A DNA stretch of 33,493 nt from Gemmatimonadota bacterium (GCA_016199245.1 JACQHC010000083.1:1-33493), one strand, 5' to 3'. Numbered from the stretch's first letter, positions 15,089 to 24,296 are shown. Notes: generated by a model from the letters alone, not told the origin. A program made the numbers and translations.

Positions 15089-16719
15089 CGCGCCAGCTGA
15101 TCGGTCCTGCTGCTTCACACATCGGCCTAGCGCTGGCGGCGCTGAGCGTCCCGTGGCAGACCGTCGTGGCGCAGGATGTCGAACTGGCCGCGCACATGAC
15201 CGGCCGTCGCCTGCCGGCCGAGTACTACGTCCAGGTCGCCCGGCAACCCGATTTCTACTCGTTCGCCAACGGCTGGATCGCGCGATCCGTCGCTGCCCGG
15301 GAGGCGGGCGTGGCGGTCGCGGGAACGCTGCCGCTCGTGATCGTCCAAGCGCTGTTCAAGGACTCGCCGGAGCCGCCCATCGCCATCGCGGACGTGCAGC
15401 GCGTCTTGTTTGACGGGCCAGCGCCGTACGGCACGCTAACGGCAGCCTACGCCGAGCTGTCGCGCGGTCGGCTGCAGATCGCGGGCCGCGTGCTGCCGTG
15501 GACGCGATCGACGCTCACGCTCGCGGAGGCGGTTGGGACCTCGCAGGGGCTGGGTGCGTCGCTCGGACCGTACTTGATCCAGGCGCTTGCGGCCGCCGAC
15601 GGAACCACGGACTTCGGCGCGTTCGATAGCGACGGGCCGGATGGCGTTCCCAACAGCGGAGATGACGACGGCGTGGTGGATGCGCTCGCGTTTCAGTATC
15701 TGGAGAACGCGGCCTCGTGTGGTGGCGCAGGGCCGTGGCCGCACCGCTCACGACTCTCGGCGCGCGTGGGATCGGCCTACCAGACCAACGACCCACAAGC
15801 GGGCGGCGGCTTCGTGCAGGTCAACGACTACATCATCCAGAGCACGGTGCAGTGCGACGGCGCCTCACTGCTGACCGCCACGGTGATCGCGCACGAGTTG
15901 GGACACGTGCTCGGCCTTCCCGATTTGTACGACGCCTCCGGCGGCTCCAACCCCGAGCAGCGCGTGTGGGTGCTGGGATGCTGGTCCCTCATGGCTGGCG
16001 GTGGGTGGGGCTGCGGGAACGCAGCGGCGCGGACAGTGGCCAATCGACCGCCGCACATGGGGCCGTGGGAGAAGGCACAGCTGGGGTGGCTGGACGTGGA
16101 GCTGGTGGTGGGTTCGGTGCGGGATGCCGAGTTCGTGCTGCCCCCCGTGGTCGCGAGCGGGAAAGTGCTCAACGTACCGCTCTCAGCGCGCGAGTATCTC
16201 CTGATCGAGTATCGCACGCGGACTGGGTTCGACCAGGATCTGCCGCTGCCCGGCGTGCTCGCCTACCACGTTGACCTGGACCGGCCCATCTCCCGGCCGG
16301 CGAACGCGCCGAGGCTCTACCGCGTGGCGCTGTTGGAAGCGGACGGAAACAACGGGCTCCTGCGGACAGCGACCGAAGGCGGCAACCGCGGCGAGGCGGG
16401 GGACGTGTTCGGCAACGATGCGGCGCAGCGCGTGACCAACGCGGGAACTCCGTCTACGCGGCTCAACTCGGGGAGTGCGTCTCCGGTCGCGTTGTATTCG
16501 ATCACGCTCGCGCCGGACTCGGCGCGCGTGCGGCTGTCAACCACGGTCGTGGCCGCGGACGTCCTGATTGGCGCGCTGGTGGGTGATCCGACCCGCCTGC
16601 CCAGCTCCGAGGAACGGGCGTATCTCGACGCGGTGGGGAACAAGAACGGGCGGTTCGACGTGGGGGATGTGCGGCGGTATCTGCGGGAGCATCCGTCGGC
16701 TGCGGTCGGCCGACCGTAA
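15085..16719 (+). CDS. Secreted M6 family metalloprotease with dockerin-like C-terminus
   Basis: Encodes 544 residues. A signal peptide (about 1-29; ASHIGLALAALSVPWQTVVA, ending AQ) indicates export. A propeptide-like segment is followed by the catalytic domain: the zinc site HELGHVLGLPD has His270, Glu271 and His274, with a downstream Asp typical of M6 peptidases; SLMAGGGWG is close to the M6 Met-turn (SxM). These features match the immune inhibitor A (M6) family. The last 35 residues (EERAYLDAVGNKNGRFDVGD and VRRYLREHP) resemble a dockerin-like calcium-binding loop-helix, with N, N, D and D at ligand spacing. Only one such repeat is seen, whereas classical dockerins have two. Translationally coupled to the upstream lipoprotein. 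Substrates unknown. Confidence 0.9.
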   Translation: MTRQLIGPAASHIGLALAALSVPWQTVVAQDVELAAHMTGRRLPAEYYVQVARQPDFYSFANGWIARSVAAREAGVAVAGTLPLVIVQALFKDSPEPPIAIADVQRVLFDGPAPYGTLTAAYAELSRGRLQIAGRVLPWTRSTLTLAEAVGTSQGLGASLGPYLIQALAAADGTTDFGAFDSDGPDGVPNSGDDDGVVDALAFQYLENAASCGGAGPWPHRSRLSARVGSAYQTNDPQAGGGFVQVNDYIIQSTVQCDGASLLTATVIAHELGHVLGLPDLYDASGGSNPEQRVWVLGCWSLMAGGGWGCGNAAARTVANRPPHMGPWEKAQLGWLDVELVVGSVRDAEFVLPPVVASGKVLNVPLSAREYLLIEYRTRTGFDQDLPLPGVLAYHVDLDRPISRPANAPRLYRVALLEADGNNGLLRTATEGGNRGEAGDVFGNDAAQRVTNAGTPSTRLNSGSASPVALYSITLAPDSARVRLSTTVVAADVLIGALVGDPTRLPSSEERAYLDAVGNKNGRFDVGDVRRYLREHPSAAVGRP

Positions 16720-16747
16720 GATCCAACGCTGCTCGAGCAGTTTACGG
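16714..16747. other. Hairpin between convergent M6 and mocA genes
   Basis: CCGTAA (16714-16719, containing the M6 stop codon) pairs with TTACGG (16742-16747); the interior holds a 12-bp palindrome CTGCTCGAGCAG (16729-16740). It could act as a terminator for the end of the cox-type operon on the minus strand, but there is no T-tract. Confidence 0.35.
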
Positions 16748-16761
16748 CGCTGTTGTCCTGG

Positions 16762-17340
16762 TCAGCCGCTGAGGCGCTCGAGATCCTCCGGCGTGTCAAC
16801 GTCCGCGAGGCAGTCCTCGGGCCAATCCACGTACACGACGTCGCCCGGATGCCGCTCGACCAGCCCTGGTCCCGCACCTTCCCCGGTCCACGCCGCTAGC
16901 TCGCTGAACAGTCGGCGGTCGAAGTAGAATGGCGGCGCGACGACGTCGCCGTATCGGGACGCGACGAGCGGCGCAACAGTGCGGCGCGCCGTGATCGCCA
17001 GCGCGGTCAACATGTGGTCGGTCACCTTCACCATGTCGCCCAGCAGCACCACCGCCCCGCGGGCCTCCCGCGGCACGCGCTCGATTCCCTTCTGGAGCGA
17101 TGTGGAGGTCGGCCCCTGGAAGTCCGGATTCTCCGCGAACACCACGTCGAGATCGGCCAGCGCTTCCCTCACCTGCGCTGCTTCGTGGCCCAGGACCACT
17201 ACGACGGGTGAGAGCCCCGCAGCGAGCGCGTGCCTCGCGGCGCGCCGCACGAGCGGCTCGCCATCGAGGGCAAGCAGCATCTTGTTCCGGCCCATGCGCC
17301 GGGAAGCGCCGGCGGCAAGCACGACGCCGGCCACGCCCAC
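16762..17340 (-). CDS. mocA: MocA-like molybdenum cofactor cytidylyltransferase
   Basis: Encodes 192 residues from a GTG at 17340, 4 nt after the stop of the XdhC-like gene. The N-terminal nucleotide-binding motif VLAAGASRRMGRNKMLLALDG is typical of MobA/MocA nucleotidyltransferases, followed by VVVVLGHEA, ENPDFQGPTSTSLQKG and VVLLGDMVKVTD (metal-binding Asp). The enzyme transfers CMP from CTP to molybdopterin, giving the MCD cofactor used by CO-dehydrogenase/xanthine-oxidase family hydroxylases. The position as last gene of a molybdenum hydroxylase operon supports MocA over MobA (which makes the GMP form). The GDMVKVTD motif differs from the common GDMP, a modest variation. Confidence 0.85.
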   Translation of the reverse strand: MGVAGVVLAAGASRRMGRNKMLLALDGEPLVRRAARHALAAGLSPVVVVLGHEAAQVREALADLDVVFAENPDFQGPTSTSLQKGIERVPREARGAVVLLGDMVKVTDHMLTALAITARRTVAPLVASRYGDVVAPPFYFDRRLFSELAAWTGEGAGPGLVERHPGDVVYVDWPEDCLADVDTPEDLERLSG

Positions 17341-17344
17341 GGAC

Positions 17345-18436
17345 TCAGGTCTCGGCGTGGATGGGGGCGGACCGATCCCGCAGCGAGCGCGCCGCCCTTC
17401 CTGAACGGATCGCGAGCACTTCTGCGATCACGCTGAGCGCCACTTGCTCCGCGCCGTCAGTTCCGATGTCCAGCCCCACGGGTCCGAAGAGGCGCTCGGC
17501 ATGATCGCGCGGCACAGCGCCGGTGATCTCCAGACTTTGCACGATGCGCTTCCGCCGGGCGCGAGGACCCAGCATGCCGACGTAGGGGGCGGGGGTCTTG
17601 AGTAGCGCCGCGACGTACGCCTGGTCGTGCGCATAGTTGTGCGTCATCACGACGGCGAACGAATCGTCGTCGAGTCCCACCTCACCAAGCCCCCCGCTCG
17701 CATCCGTCGCCACCAGCGCTGCGGCGTGGGGGAACCGCTCCCGCGTGAGATACCCGTGACGGTAGTCCACGACAATGACGCGGAATCCCGCGGCGGCGGC
17801 GAACCGCGCGAGCGGGATCGCATCATCGCCGGCCCCGAACAGGGCGAGCTGCGGCGGCGGCTGGAGCACGTCGATGAACACCGTATAGCCGGCCACCTGG
17901 TCCACGCCCGGCTCGCCCGTGTGCAGCCGCTCTCGCGCTCGCCCAACGACGCGTCCGTCGAGCCCGGCCTCCAGCGAGCCGTTCACCGCAGCGGCCGTGA
18001 CGACCATCCGCCGTTCCGCAAGCGCGTCCGGTCCTTTGATCACACTGCACGCAGCGAAGGCGCGGCGACCGTCGAGCAGTCCCCGCTCGTCGGACCGCGC
18101 GGCGCTCACGGGCTCCACGAACACGTCCACCTGCCCGTCGCAGCCGAGGCCCAGATCCCACGCCTCCACCTCGTCAGATCCCGAGCAGTAACTCCGCAGT
18201 TCGCTCGTCCCGCTGCGAATCACGCGCAGGGCGACCTCGCGCACGTCCTGCTCCAGGCAGCCGCCGCTCACGTTTCCAACGCTCGAGCCGTCCTCTGCCA
18301 CGAGCATCTTGGCACCCTCGTGCCGGTAGGCCGACCCCTTCACGTTGATCACAGTAGCAAGCGCCGCGCGTCTGCCAGCCGTGCTCAGCTCGGCAAGCCG
18401 ATCCAGGACCTGACGGGTTTCCAGCCAGTGTTTCAT
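17345..18436 (-). CDS. XdhC/CoxF family maturation factor
   Basis: Encodes 363 residues; the ATG at 18436 overlaps the stop of the VWA gene by 4 nt. The N-terminal XdhC/CoxI domain contains ATVINVKGSAYRHEGAKMLV and the conserved GNVSGGCLE (54-62). The C-terminal Rossmann domain has ALFGAGDDAIPLARFAAAAG, VVMTHNYAHD and YVGMLGPRARRKRI. Proteins of this family bind molybdenum cofactor, protect it, help its sulfuration and insert it into the large subunit. The pairing of both XdhC domains in one chain is the common form in cox operons. Cytoplasmic. It lies between the CoxE-like gene and mocA in one transcription unit. Confidence 0.88.
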   Translation of the reverse strand: MKHWLETRQVLDRLAELSTAGRRAALATVINVKGSAYRHEGAKMLVAEDGSSVGNVSGGCLEQDVREVALRVIRSGTSELRSYCSGSDEVEAWDLGLGCDGQVDVFVEPVSAARSDERGLLDGRRAFAACSVIKGPDALAERRMVVTAAAVNGSLEAGLDGRVVGRARERLHTGEPGVDQVAGYTVFIDVLQPPPQLALFGAGDDAIPLARFAAAAGFRVIVVDYRHGYLTRERFPHAAALVATDASGGLGEVGLDDDSFAVVMTHNYAHDQAYVAALLKTPAPYVGMLGPRARRKRIVQSLEITGAVPRDHAERLFGPVGLDIGTDGAEQVALSVIAEVLAIRSGRAARSLRDRSAPIHAET

Positions 18437-19593
18437 GACAACCTGCCCAGTCGACGCGCCAGCGCTTCGAGCGACGCCACGCTGGCGCAGGGTACGAAGT
18501 CATCCACGTACGGGAGCGCCGCTCGCAGGCCCTGCGTTGCCGGCTCGAAGCCAGGTCGGCTGGCGAGCGGATCCAGCCAGATGAGCCGGTGACACGAGCG
18601 CCGGAGCGTCGCCATCTCGCGTGCGAGCAGCGCCGGATCGTCGCGCTCCCACCCGTCAGACACCAGCAGCACGACCGCACCGCTCCGCACCGTACGGCGC
18701 ACCCACCAGCGGTTCAACTCCCCGAGACTCGACCCGATCCGTGTACCCGAGCTCCAGTCCGCTACCGCGGTGGCCGCGCGCCGCAACGCCGTGTCCGGGT
18801 GACGGTGGCGCAGCGCTCGCGTGATGCGCGTGAGGCGGGTGCTGAACGCGAACACCTCGAGCGGCGCCCCAGCCTGCCCGAACGCGTGCGCGAATCGCAG
18901 CAGGAAGCGACTGTACCGCTCCATGGACCCGCTCACGTCGAGGATCAATACGACGGGCCGCGGACGCTCCCGCCGCCGGAGCCAGTACCAGTACGTCGCC
19001 TCGCCGCCGCTTCCCAGCGTCCGGCGCAGCATGCGCCGGGCGGCGAGCCGCGAGCCCGAATTATCGATCCGTGGCCGGCGCGAGGGCCTCAGGGGCAAGC
19101 GTGGCCGTAGCGTCTGGAGCATCGCCACTGCGTCACGCGATTCTTCGGGCGTAAGATCCGCGAAGTCCGCCGCGCGCAGGCGCTCGTTGGCGCTCGCAGT
19201 CCGCGGTGCTGAGCCGTCCACGACGTCGGTGACCTCCTGCGTGCCGCTCTCCGCGGGCCACGCCGTGGCGTGTGGTGGCTCACTGGCCTGACGCACGCGT
19301 GGGAGCGCGGACGAGGGCCGACCCGACACGGTGCTGCGTCGCCAGAACAGGTCGAACGCGGCGTCATAGACTCCGCGCTCCTCGCGCCGCCGCACGAAGA
19401 TCGCCCGACCCGCAGCCTTCACATCTGATCGAGCGTCGAAGCCGAGCAGCGGTAATACGCGGACAAACTGCCGCGTCTGCTCCGGGTCCACGGCCATCCC
19501 CGCCTGGCGCAGCAGCCGGCCGAACGCCACCACGTTTGCGACGAGCGCATCGCCGGACGGCGCGACCGTCACATCAGGCCGCGTGAATCTCAT
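18433..19593 (-). CDS. coxE: VWA domain protein, CoxE-like
   Basis: Encodes 386 residues. The N-terminal half (LVANVVAFGRLLRQAGMAVD, then a variable Ala/Pro-rich region about 90-140) leads to a C-terminal von Willebrand factor A domain with a complete MIDAS motif DVSGS (219-223), then SGTRIGSSL (Thr) and VLLVSDGWERDD (Asp). This is the CoxE layout. CoxE works with the MoxR-type CoxD ATPase to install the CuSMo or related active site in CO-dehydrogenase-like enzymes; for form II enzymes the exact role is unclear. Start overlaps the MoxR gene by 20 nt and its stop overlaps XdhC by 4 nt, so translation is probably coupled. Confidence 0.88.
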   Translation of the reverse strand: MRFTRPDVTVAPSGDALVANVVAFGRLLRQAGMAVDPEQTRQFVRVLPLLGFDARSDVKAAGRAIFVRRREERGVYDAAFDLFWRRSTVSGRPSSALPRVRQASEPPHATAWPAESGTQEVTDVVDGSAPRTASANERLRAADFADLTPEESRDAVAMLQTLRPRLPLRPSRRPRIDNSGSRLAARRMLRRTLGSGGEATYWYWLRRRERPRPVVLILDVSGSMERYSRFLLRFAHAFGQAGAPLEVFAFSTRLTRITRALRHRHPDTALRRAATAVADWSSGTRIGSSLGELNRWWVRRTVRSGAVVLLVSDGWERDDPALLAREMATLRRSCHRLIWLDPLASRPGFEPATQGLRAALPYVDDFVPCASVASLEALARRLGRLS

Positions 19594-20464
19594 CCAGCAG
19601 CTTCCTCGCGCCGCCCGAGCGCATCGCGCTCACGTCTTCCTGGTACTTGAGCAGCGCGCCGAGCGTGCGTTCCACCTGGTCGGCCTCGAGCCGTTTGCTG
19701 CCGAGCGCCACGAGCGCGGCGGCCCAGTCGATCGTCTCGGCCACGCCCGGCACCTTGGTGAGATCCGCCTGGCGTAGCCGTTGGACGAATGCCACGATTT
19801 CGCGCGCCAGGCTCTCCGGCACGCCCGGCAGGCGTCGCGCGAGAATCTCGAGCTCGCGCTCGCTCGTCGGGTAGTCGATCCAGTGATACAGGCAACGGCG
19901 TTTCAGGGCATCGTGGACCTCGCGCGTGCGGTTGCTCGTGATGATCACCCGTGGCGGCCGTTCGGCCTTGATCGTGCCGATCTCCGGCACGGTCACCGCG
20001 AAGTCACTGAGTACCTCCAGCAGGTACGCCTCGAATTCCTCGTCCGCGCGGTCCACCTCGTCGATCAGCAGCACCGGCGGCTCTGGACGTGAGTTGGCCA
20101 GGGCCTTGAGCAACGGCCGGCGGATGAGGAACTCCTCGCTGAAGATGTCCTTCGTCGCCGCCGTCTTGGCTTCGCCCCGCGCCTCGAGCAGGCGAATCTC
20201 CATCATCTGGCGCGGATAGTCCCACTCGTAAACGGCGGTGTTGACGTCCAGGCCCTCGTAGCACTGCAGACGGATCAATTCGGCCTTAAGCACGGCGGCG
20301 AGCGTGCGGGCCACCTCGGTCTTCCCAACGCCGGCTTCGCCTTCGAGCAGCAGGGGGCGGTCGAGCGTAAGAGACAGGTAGACCGCCGTCGCCAGATCGC
20401 GATCGGCGATGTAGCGCTCCGCTTCAAACGCGGCCCGGAGGGAGTCGATGGAAAGCGTCGCCAT
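19574..20464 (-). CDS. coxD: MoxR family AAA+ ATPase, CoxD-like
   Basis: Encodes 296 residues, the normal MoxR/CoxD size. Walker A is GEAGVGKT (42-49); Walker B is LLIDEVDRAD (132-141); sensor 1 is VIITSNRTREV, and an arginine-finger region RRCLYHWIDYPTSERE follows. CoxD ATPases unfold or remodel the apo-enzyme so that the metal centre can be matured, acting with CoxE. The pair with the overlapping VWA gene is the classic MoxR-VWA arrangement. It starts 60 nt after the CoxG-like gene. All nucleotide-binding residues are intact. Confidence 0.9.
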   Translation of the reverse strand: MATLSIDSLRAAFEAERYIADRDLATAVYLSLTLDRPLLLEGEAGVGKTEVARTLAAVLKAELIRLQCYEGLDVNTAVYEWDYPRQMMEIRLLEARGEAKTAATKDIFSEEFLIRRPLLKALANSRPEPPVLLIDEVDRADEEFEAYLLEVLSDFAVTVPEIGTIKAERPPRVIITSNRTREVHDALKRRCLYHWIDYPTSERELEILARRLPGVPESLAREIVAFVQRLRQADLTKVPGVAETIDWAAALVALGSKRLEADQVERTLGALLKYQEDVSAMRSGGARKLLDEIHAA

Positions 20465-20524
20465 GGCAGGACAAATCTACGGCCTGGGGAAGGAACACGT
20501 GAGCGCTGCGCTCGGACACGCAAA

Positions 20525-21028
20525 TCAGCGCCGCTCTCGCCCAACCGCCTTTGCGAACTTCTTCCAAAACCCGTCGGCGAGCTTCCCGGCCGTCCCCTTG
20601 AGCAGCCGCGCACCCACGCTCACCACCGTCCCATGCACGTCCGCCGCCACAGTCCACGATAGCCGCGTGCGGTTCGCCGCCGGGGTCTCGAGCGCGACTG
20701 ACGACTCCACCCGCACCTCCGACCCGGCCGCTCGCCCGCGCGCGGCCATCTTGGCGCTAATCGGAGGGTCGAGATCGGACAGCTCGACATCAAGCACGAA
20801 GGTGAGCTTCACCGCCCCGACGCCCAATCCGGCGGTGACTTTGTAGTGGGTGTCGTCCACCACCTTCACGGACCTCACCCCCGGCGCGCACTTCCCCACG
20901 AACTCGGCGTCCAGCAGCCGCTCCCACACCCGCTCGCGCGGCGCGGCGATCTCGGGCGCGCCGGACAACTCCAGCCGCACGTTACGGAGATCGCGGATTG
21001 CGGAGTGCAGATGCCGGAATGCGACCAC
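20525..21028 (-). CDS. coxG: CoxG-like SRPBCC domain protein
   Basis: Encodes up to 167 residues from a GTG at 21028, weakly preceded by GAGATGA. A second GTG at 20977 begins directly at VRLELSGAPEIAAPRERVWE, closer to the usual family N-terminus, so the start is uncertain. Family features: LSGAPEIAAPRERVWERLLD, CAPGVRSVKVVDD, YKVTAGLGVGAVKLTF, ADVHGTVVSVGARLLKG and GFWKKF. This matches the CO-dehydrogenase subunit G family (SRPBCC fold); CoxG proteins are reported to recruit the enzyme to the membrane or carry electron-acceptor quinone, mostly from form I systems. Some CoxG proteins have a C-terminal membrane anchor; this one ends without it (AVGRERR). Confidence 0.85.
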   Translation of the reverse strand: MVAFRHLHSAIRDLRNVRLELSGAPEIAAPRERVWERLLDAEFVGKCAPGVRSVKVVDDTHYKVTAGLGVGAVKLTFVLDVELSDLDPPISAKMAARGRAAGSEVRVESSVALETPAANRTRLSWTVAADVHGTVVSVGARLLKGTAGKLADGFWKKFAKAVGRERR

Positions 21029-21087
21029 TCATCTCACTGCGCGGTCCCGGCGGTTGTCCGCTGCCGCCATCCTGTAACCCCCGGGGT

Positions 21088-21942
21088 TCAGCCGGCCCTG
21101 CCGGCCGCCGTGGTCAGCGCCTTCCGCACGGCCACCCTCGCCAGATGTAGCCGGTACTCGGCCGACGCGTGGATGTCCTCGTTTGCGGAGACGCCCTCGA
21201 CCGCCGCCGCAGCCGCCGCGCGGAGAATCTCTTTGTTCGGCGTCCGGCCGATGAGCTTGGCGGCGGACGCCGCGAAGAACGGGGTATCGGCGAGGCCGGT
21301 GATCCCCACCGCCGCGTGCGTCACCGCCCCGCCTGAGACCGCGACCACGGCTGCCACGCCCACCAGCGCGTACCCCGACGCCGCCTGCTCGAAGCTCTCG
21401 TACGCTGTGCCGGCACCTTGCGGCAGGAACGGCAACAGGATCTCCGTGAGCAGCTCGTCCTTCTTCATCGCGGTTGCGAACGGCCCCTTGAAGAACTTCC
21501 GCGCGGGCACCGACCGCTTGCCTCGCCTCGACTGGAGCGTGAGCACCGCGTCGAGCGCGAGCACGACGGCAGGCATGTCGGACGCGGGATCGGCGTGTGC
21601 CAGCCCGCCACCGATGGTACCGCGGTTCCTCACCTGCCGGTCCCCGATGCCCGCCGTGGTCTCGGCGATGATTGGATGGGTGTTGTGCAGCAGCTTCGAA
21701 TCGAGCAGATCCCGGTAGGTTGTCGCGGCCCCGATCACCGTGCCCTGTTTGGCCCGCTTGATCCCCTGGAGCTGTGGCAGGTGCCCGATGTCCACCACGA
21801 CGCTCGGCTGGGCGAGCCGGAACCGGAGGAGTGGCACCAACGACTGCCCACCGGCGATCACCTTGGTTCCCCGCGTGCCCGCGGCCTTCAGCGCGTCGGC
21901 GAGGGACCGGGCGCGCGTGTATTCGAATGCGGCCGGAATCAC
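21088..21942 (-). CDS. coxM: Molybdenum hydroxylase FAD-binding (medium) subunit, CoxM-like
   Basis: Encodes 284 residues. The start is the GTG at 21942, decided by a perfect AAAGGAGG ribosome-binding site and the family N-terminus IPAAFEYTRARSLADAL; the open frame extending back to 22686 is out of frame within coxL and rejected. FAD-binding motifs: KVIAGGQSLVPLL and RNRGTIGGGLAHADPASD, both near consensus; the C-terminal domain (YESFEQAASGYALVGVAAVV) follows. The subunit carries electrons from the 2Fe-2S clusters to its FAD and on to the acceptor. Overlaps coxL by 4 nt. Confidence 0.93.
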   Translation of the reverse strand: MIPAAFEYTRARSLADALKAAGTRGTKVIAGGQSLVPLLRFRLAQPSVVVDIGHLPQLQGIKRAKQGTVIGAATTYRDLLDSKLLHNTHPIIAETTAGIGDRQVRNRGTIGGGLAHADPASDMPAVVLALDAVLTLQSRRGKRSVPARKFFKGPFATAMKKDELLTEILLPFLPQGAGTAYESFEQAASGYALVGVAAVVAVSGGAVTHAAVGITGLADTPFFAASAAKLIGRTPNKEILRAAAAAAVEGVSANEDIHASAEYRLHLARVAVRKALTTAAGRAG

Positions 21943-24293
21943 CTCGCGCCTCCTTTCGCCTGCTGAATCGCCGCCCACACCGTGGCGGGAGTGAGCGGCT
22001 TGTCGATGTGGGTGATGCCGAGGGGGGCGAGCGCGTCGCATACGGCATTCACCACCGTCGGTACCGAGGCGATCGTGCCGGTCTCGCCGATCCCCTTTAC
22101 GCCGAGCGGGTTCACCGGCGACGGCGTCACGGTGGAGGCCGTCTCGATCTTCGGCATCTGCGACGCGCGCGGCACCGCGTAATCCATCATCGTTCCGGTG
22201 AGCAGCTGGCCGTCCTCGTCGTACACGGCGATTTCCTGGAGCGCTTCGCCGAGGCCCTGTACCACGCCGCCGTGTACCTGCCCCTCGACCAGCATCGGGT
22301 TGATCTGCGGGCCACAGTCGTCCACGGCGATATAGCGCAGGATCTTCACCCGCCCGGTCTCCACGTCCACCTCCACCGTGCAGATGTGCGTTCCAAACGG
22401 AAAGACGAAATTCGACGGGTCGTAGAACGCCGAGGCCTCGAGGCCCGGCTCCACCCCCGGTGGCATATTCCACGCAACGTTGGCCATGAGCGCGAGGTCC
22501 CCGAAGGTCTTGGCCTGATCGGGCGAGCCCCGGACGACGAACTTGCCGTCCTTCCACTCCAGGTCCGCTTCGCTCGCCTCGAGCAGATGAGCCGCGAGCT
22601 TCTTCGCCTTTTCCTTCACCCGGTCGGCCGCGAGCTTCACGGCGGGGCCGCCCACCGCCGTGGTCCTGCTCCCATAGGTTCCCCACCCCTGCGGTGTGGC
22701 CTCGGTATCGCCCGCTACGATTTCGATGTTTTCAATGGGGATCCCGAACTCGTCGGCCACGATCTGGGCGAACGTGGTCTCCTCACCCTGCCCGTGCGGC
22801 TTGCCCCCGATGTATACGCGCACGACGCCCGTGGGATACACGCGGACCACGGCCGAGTCGTACAGCCCGCCGCCGAAGCCCACCGCGCCGGCCACCTGTG
22901 ACGGCCCGAGCCCGCAAATCTCGCAGTACGTCGTGACGCCCACTCCGAGATAACGCCCCTGCTTCCGAGCCTTGGCCTGCTCGGCGCGGAAGGCCTTGTA
23001 GTCGAGCATCCCGAGCGCCTTGTCCAGCGCGCCCTGATAGTCGCCCGAGTCGTACGTGATGCCCGTGGCGACCGTGTAGGGGAACTTGTCCTTGGGAATC
23101 AAGTTCTTCCGCCGCACTACCACCGGGTCCATCTTGATCTTCCGCGCGTAGACCTCCACCAGCCGCTCGATCAGGTACGTTGCCTCGGGACGGCCGGCCC
23201 CGCGGTACGCATCGACCGGCGTCGTGGTCGTGTACACGCCGTACACGGTGCCCTCGATGTTCGGGATCGTATACGGCCCCGAGTACATGAGCCCGTGGAG
23301 AATCGTCGGAATCCCGGGCGCCGCCGTGGACGCATACGCGCCAAGTCCCGCGTACACCCGTGTCCTAAGACCCGTGATTGTCCCGTCCTTCGTCCCGCAC
23401 AACTCCACGTATTCCACATGGTCCCGCCCGTGGATCGTGACCTTGTAGTTCTCGGAGCGATCCTCGGTCCACTTGACCGGCCGCTTCAGGTCCATCGCGG
23501 CGAAGCACACCAGGGCTTCGTCGGCGTAGCCGGGGATCTTGCTGCCGAAGCCGCCGCCCACGTCGGGCGCCACCACCCGGATCTTGTGCTCGGGTACCTT
23601 GAGCATGACCGAGCAGAGGAACCGATGGATGTGGGGGTTCTGGCTCGTGACCCAAAGGGTGAGCTGACCCATCGCATCGTTCCAGGTCGCGACTGCGGCG
23701 CGCGGCTCCAGGGCGGTGGGCTGGAGGCGCGGCTGAAGCAGTCGCAGCTCGACCTTCACGGCCGCCTCGGCGAACGTCTTCGCCGGGTCCCCTCCTGACA
23801 CCTTCCACGTGAACGCGACGTTGCCGGGCACGTCGGCGTGAAGCTGGGGGGCCTCTTTTCCCGTGGCCTTCTCGGGGTTCACCACGGCATCAAGCGGCTC
23901 GTAGTCCACGTCCACCAGGTCCACCCCGTCCCGGGCCGCCGCGCGAGATTCCGCGACGACCATCGCGACCGCGTCACCCACATAGCGGACCTTCTCGTAG
24001 GCCAGCAGCGGATGCGGCGGGGTCCTGAGATCGCAGTTGGGCACGTTCCAGGCGCACGGCACCGGGTTCACGCGGTCCTTTGTGTCCTGGCCCGTGTACA
24101 CCGCGACCACGCCGGCGACCTTCTTTGCGCGCTTCGTCTCGACGCTCCTGACGCGAGCGTGCGCGAAGGGGCTCCGGACGAAGGCGGCGTACAGCATCCC
24201 CGGCAGCTTCACGTCGTCGGTGTAGGTCCCACGGCCGGTCAGCAGGCGGGGGTCCTCACGCCGTTTGATGCCGGATCCGAACAGGGTCGCCAT
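21939..24293 (-). CDS. coxL: Form II CO-dehydrogenase-like molybdenum hydroxylase large subunit
   Basis: Encodes 784 residues, full family length. ATG at 24293, 3 nt after coxS. It follows the xanthine-oxidase family order: MATLFGSGIKRREDPRLLTG, VVAPDVGGGFGSK, GGKPHGQGEETTFAQ (MCD contact region, about 496-510), GWGTYGSRTTAVGG and GIGETGT with the catalytic Glu (Glu737). The active-site loop is AYRGAGR (362-368), the signature of form II. Form I, true CO oxidisers, carry AYXCSFR with the Cys that binds copper; there is no Cys at that position here. So CO oxidation cannot be assumed; the substrate may be an aldehyde, nicotinate-like or other compound. The Mo is bound by molybdopterin-cytosine dinucleotide. 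Cytoplasmic, in a trimer with CoxS and CoxM. Confidence 0.95.
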   Translation of the reverse strand: MATLFGSGIKRREDPRLLTGRGTYTDDVKLPGMLYAAFVRSPFAHARVRSVETKRAKKVAGVVAVYTGQDTKDRVNPVPCAWNVPNCDLRTPPHPLLAYEKVRYVGDAVAMVVAESRAAARDGVDLVDVDYEPLDAVVNPEKATGKEAPQLHADVPGNVAFTWKVSGGDPAKTFAEAAVKVELRLLQPRLQPTALEPRAAVATWNDAMGQLTLWVTSQNPHIHRFLCSVMLKVPEHKIRVVAPDVGGGFGSKIPGYADEALVCFAAMDLKRPVKWTEDRSENYKVTIHGRDHVEYVELCGTKDGTITGLRTRVYAGLGAYASTAAPGIPTILHGLMYSGPYTIPNIEGTVYGVYTTTTPVDAYRGAGRPEATYLIERLVEVYARKIKMDPVVVRRKNLIPKDKFPYTVATGITYDSGDYQGALDKALGMLDYKAFRAEQAKARKQGRYLGVGVTTYCEICGLGPSQVAGAVGFGGGLYDSAVVRVYPTGVVRVYIGGKPHGQGEETTFAQIVADEFGIPIENIEIVAGDTEATPQGWGTYGSRTTAVGGPAVKLAADRVKEKAKKLAAHLLEASEADLEWKDGKFVVRGSPDQAKTFGDLALMANVAWNMPPGVEPGLEASAFYDPSNFVFPFGTHICTVEVDVETGRVKILRYIAVDDCGPQINPMLVEGQVHGGVVQGLGEALQEIAVYDEDGQLLTGTMMDYAVPRASQMPKIETASTVTPSPVNPLGVKGIGETGTIASVPTVVNAVCDALAPLGITHIDKPLTPATVWAAIQQAKGGAR

Positions 24294-24296
24294 GGC

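Noticed and set aside
21939-24293. True (form I) CO dehydrogenase
   Set aside because: The active-site loop is AYRGAGR, without the copper-binding Cys of AYXCSFR.
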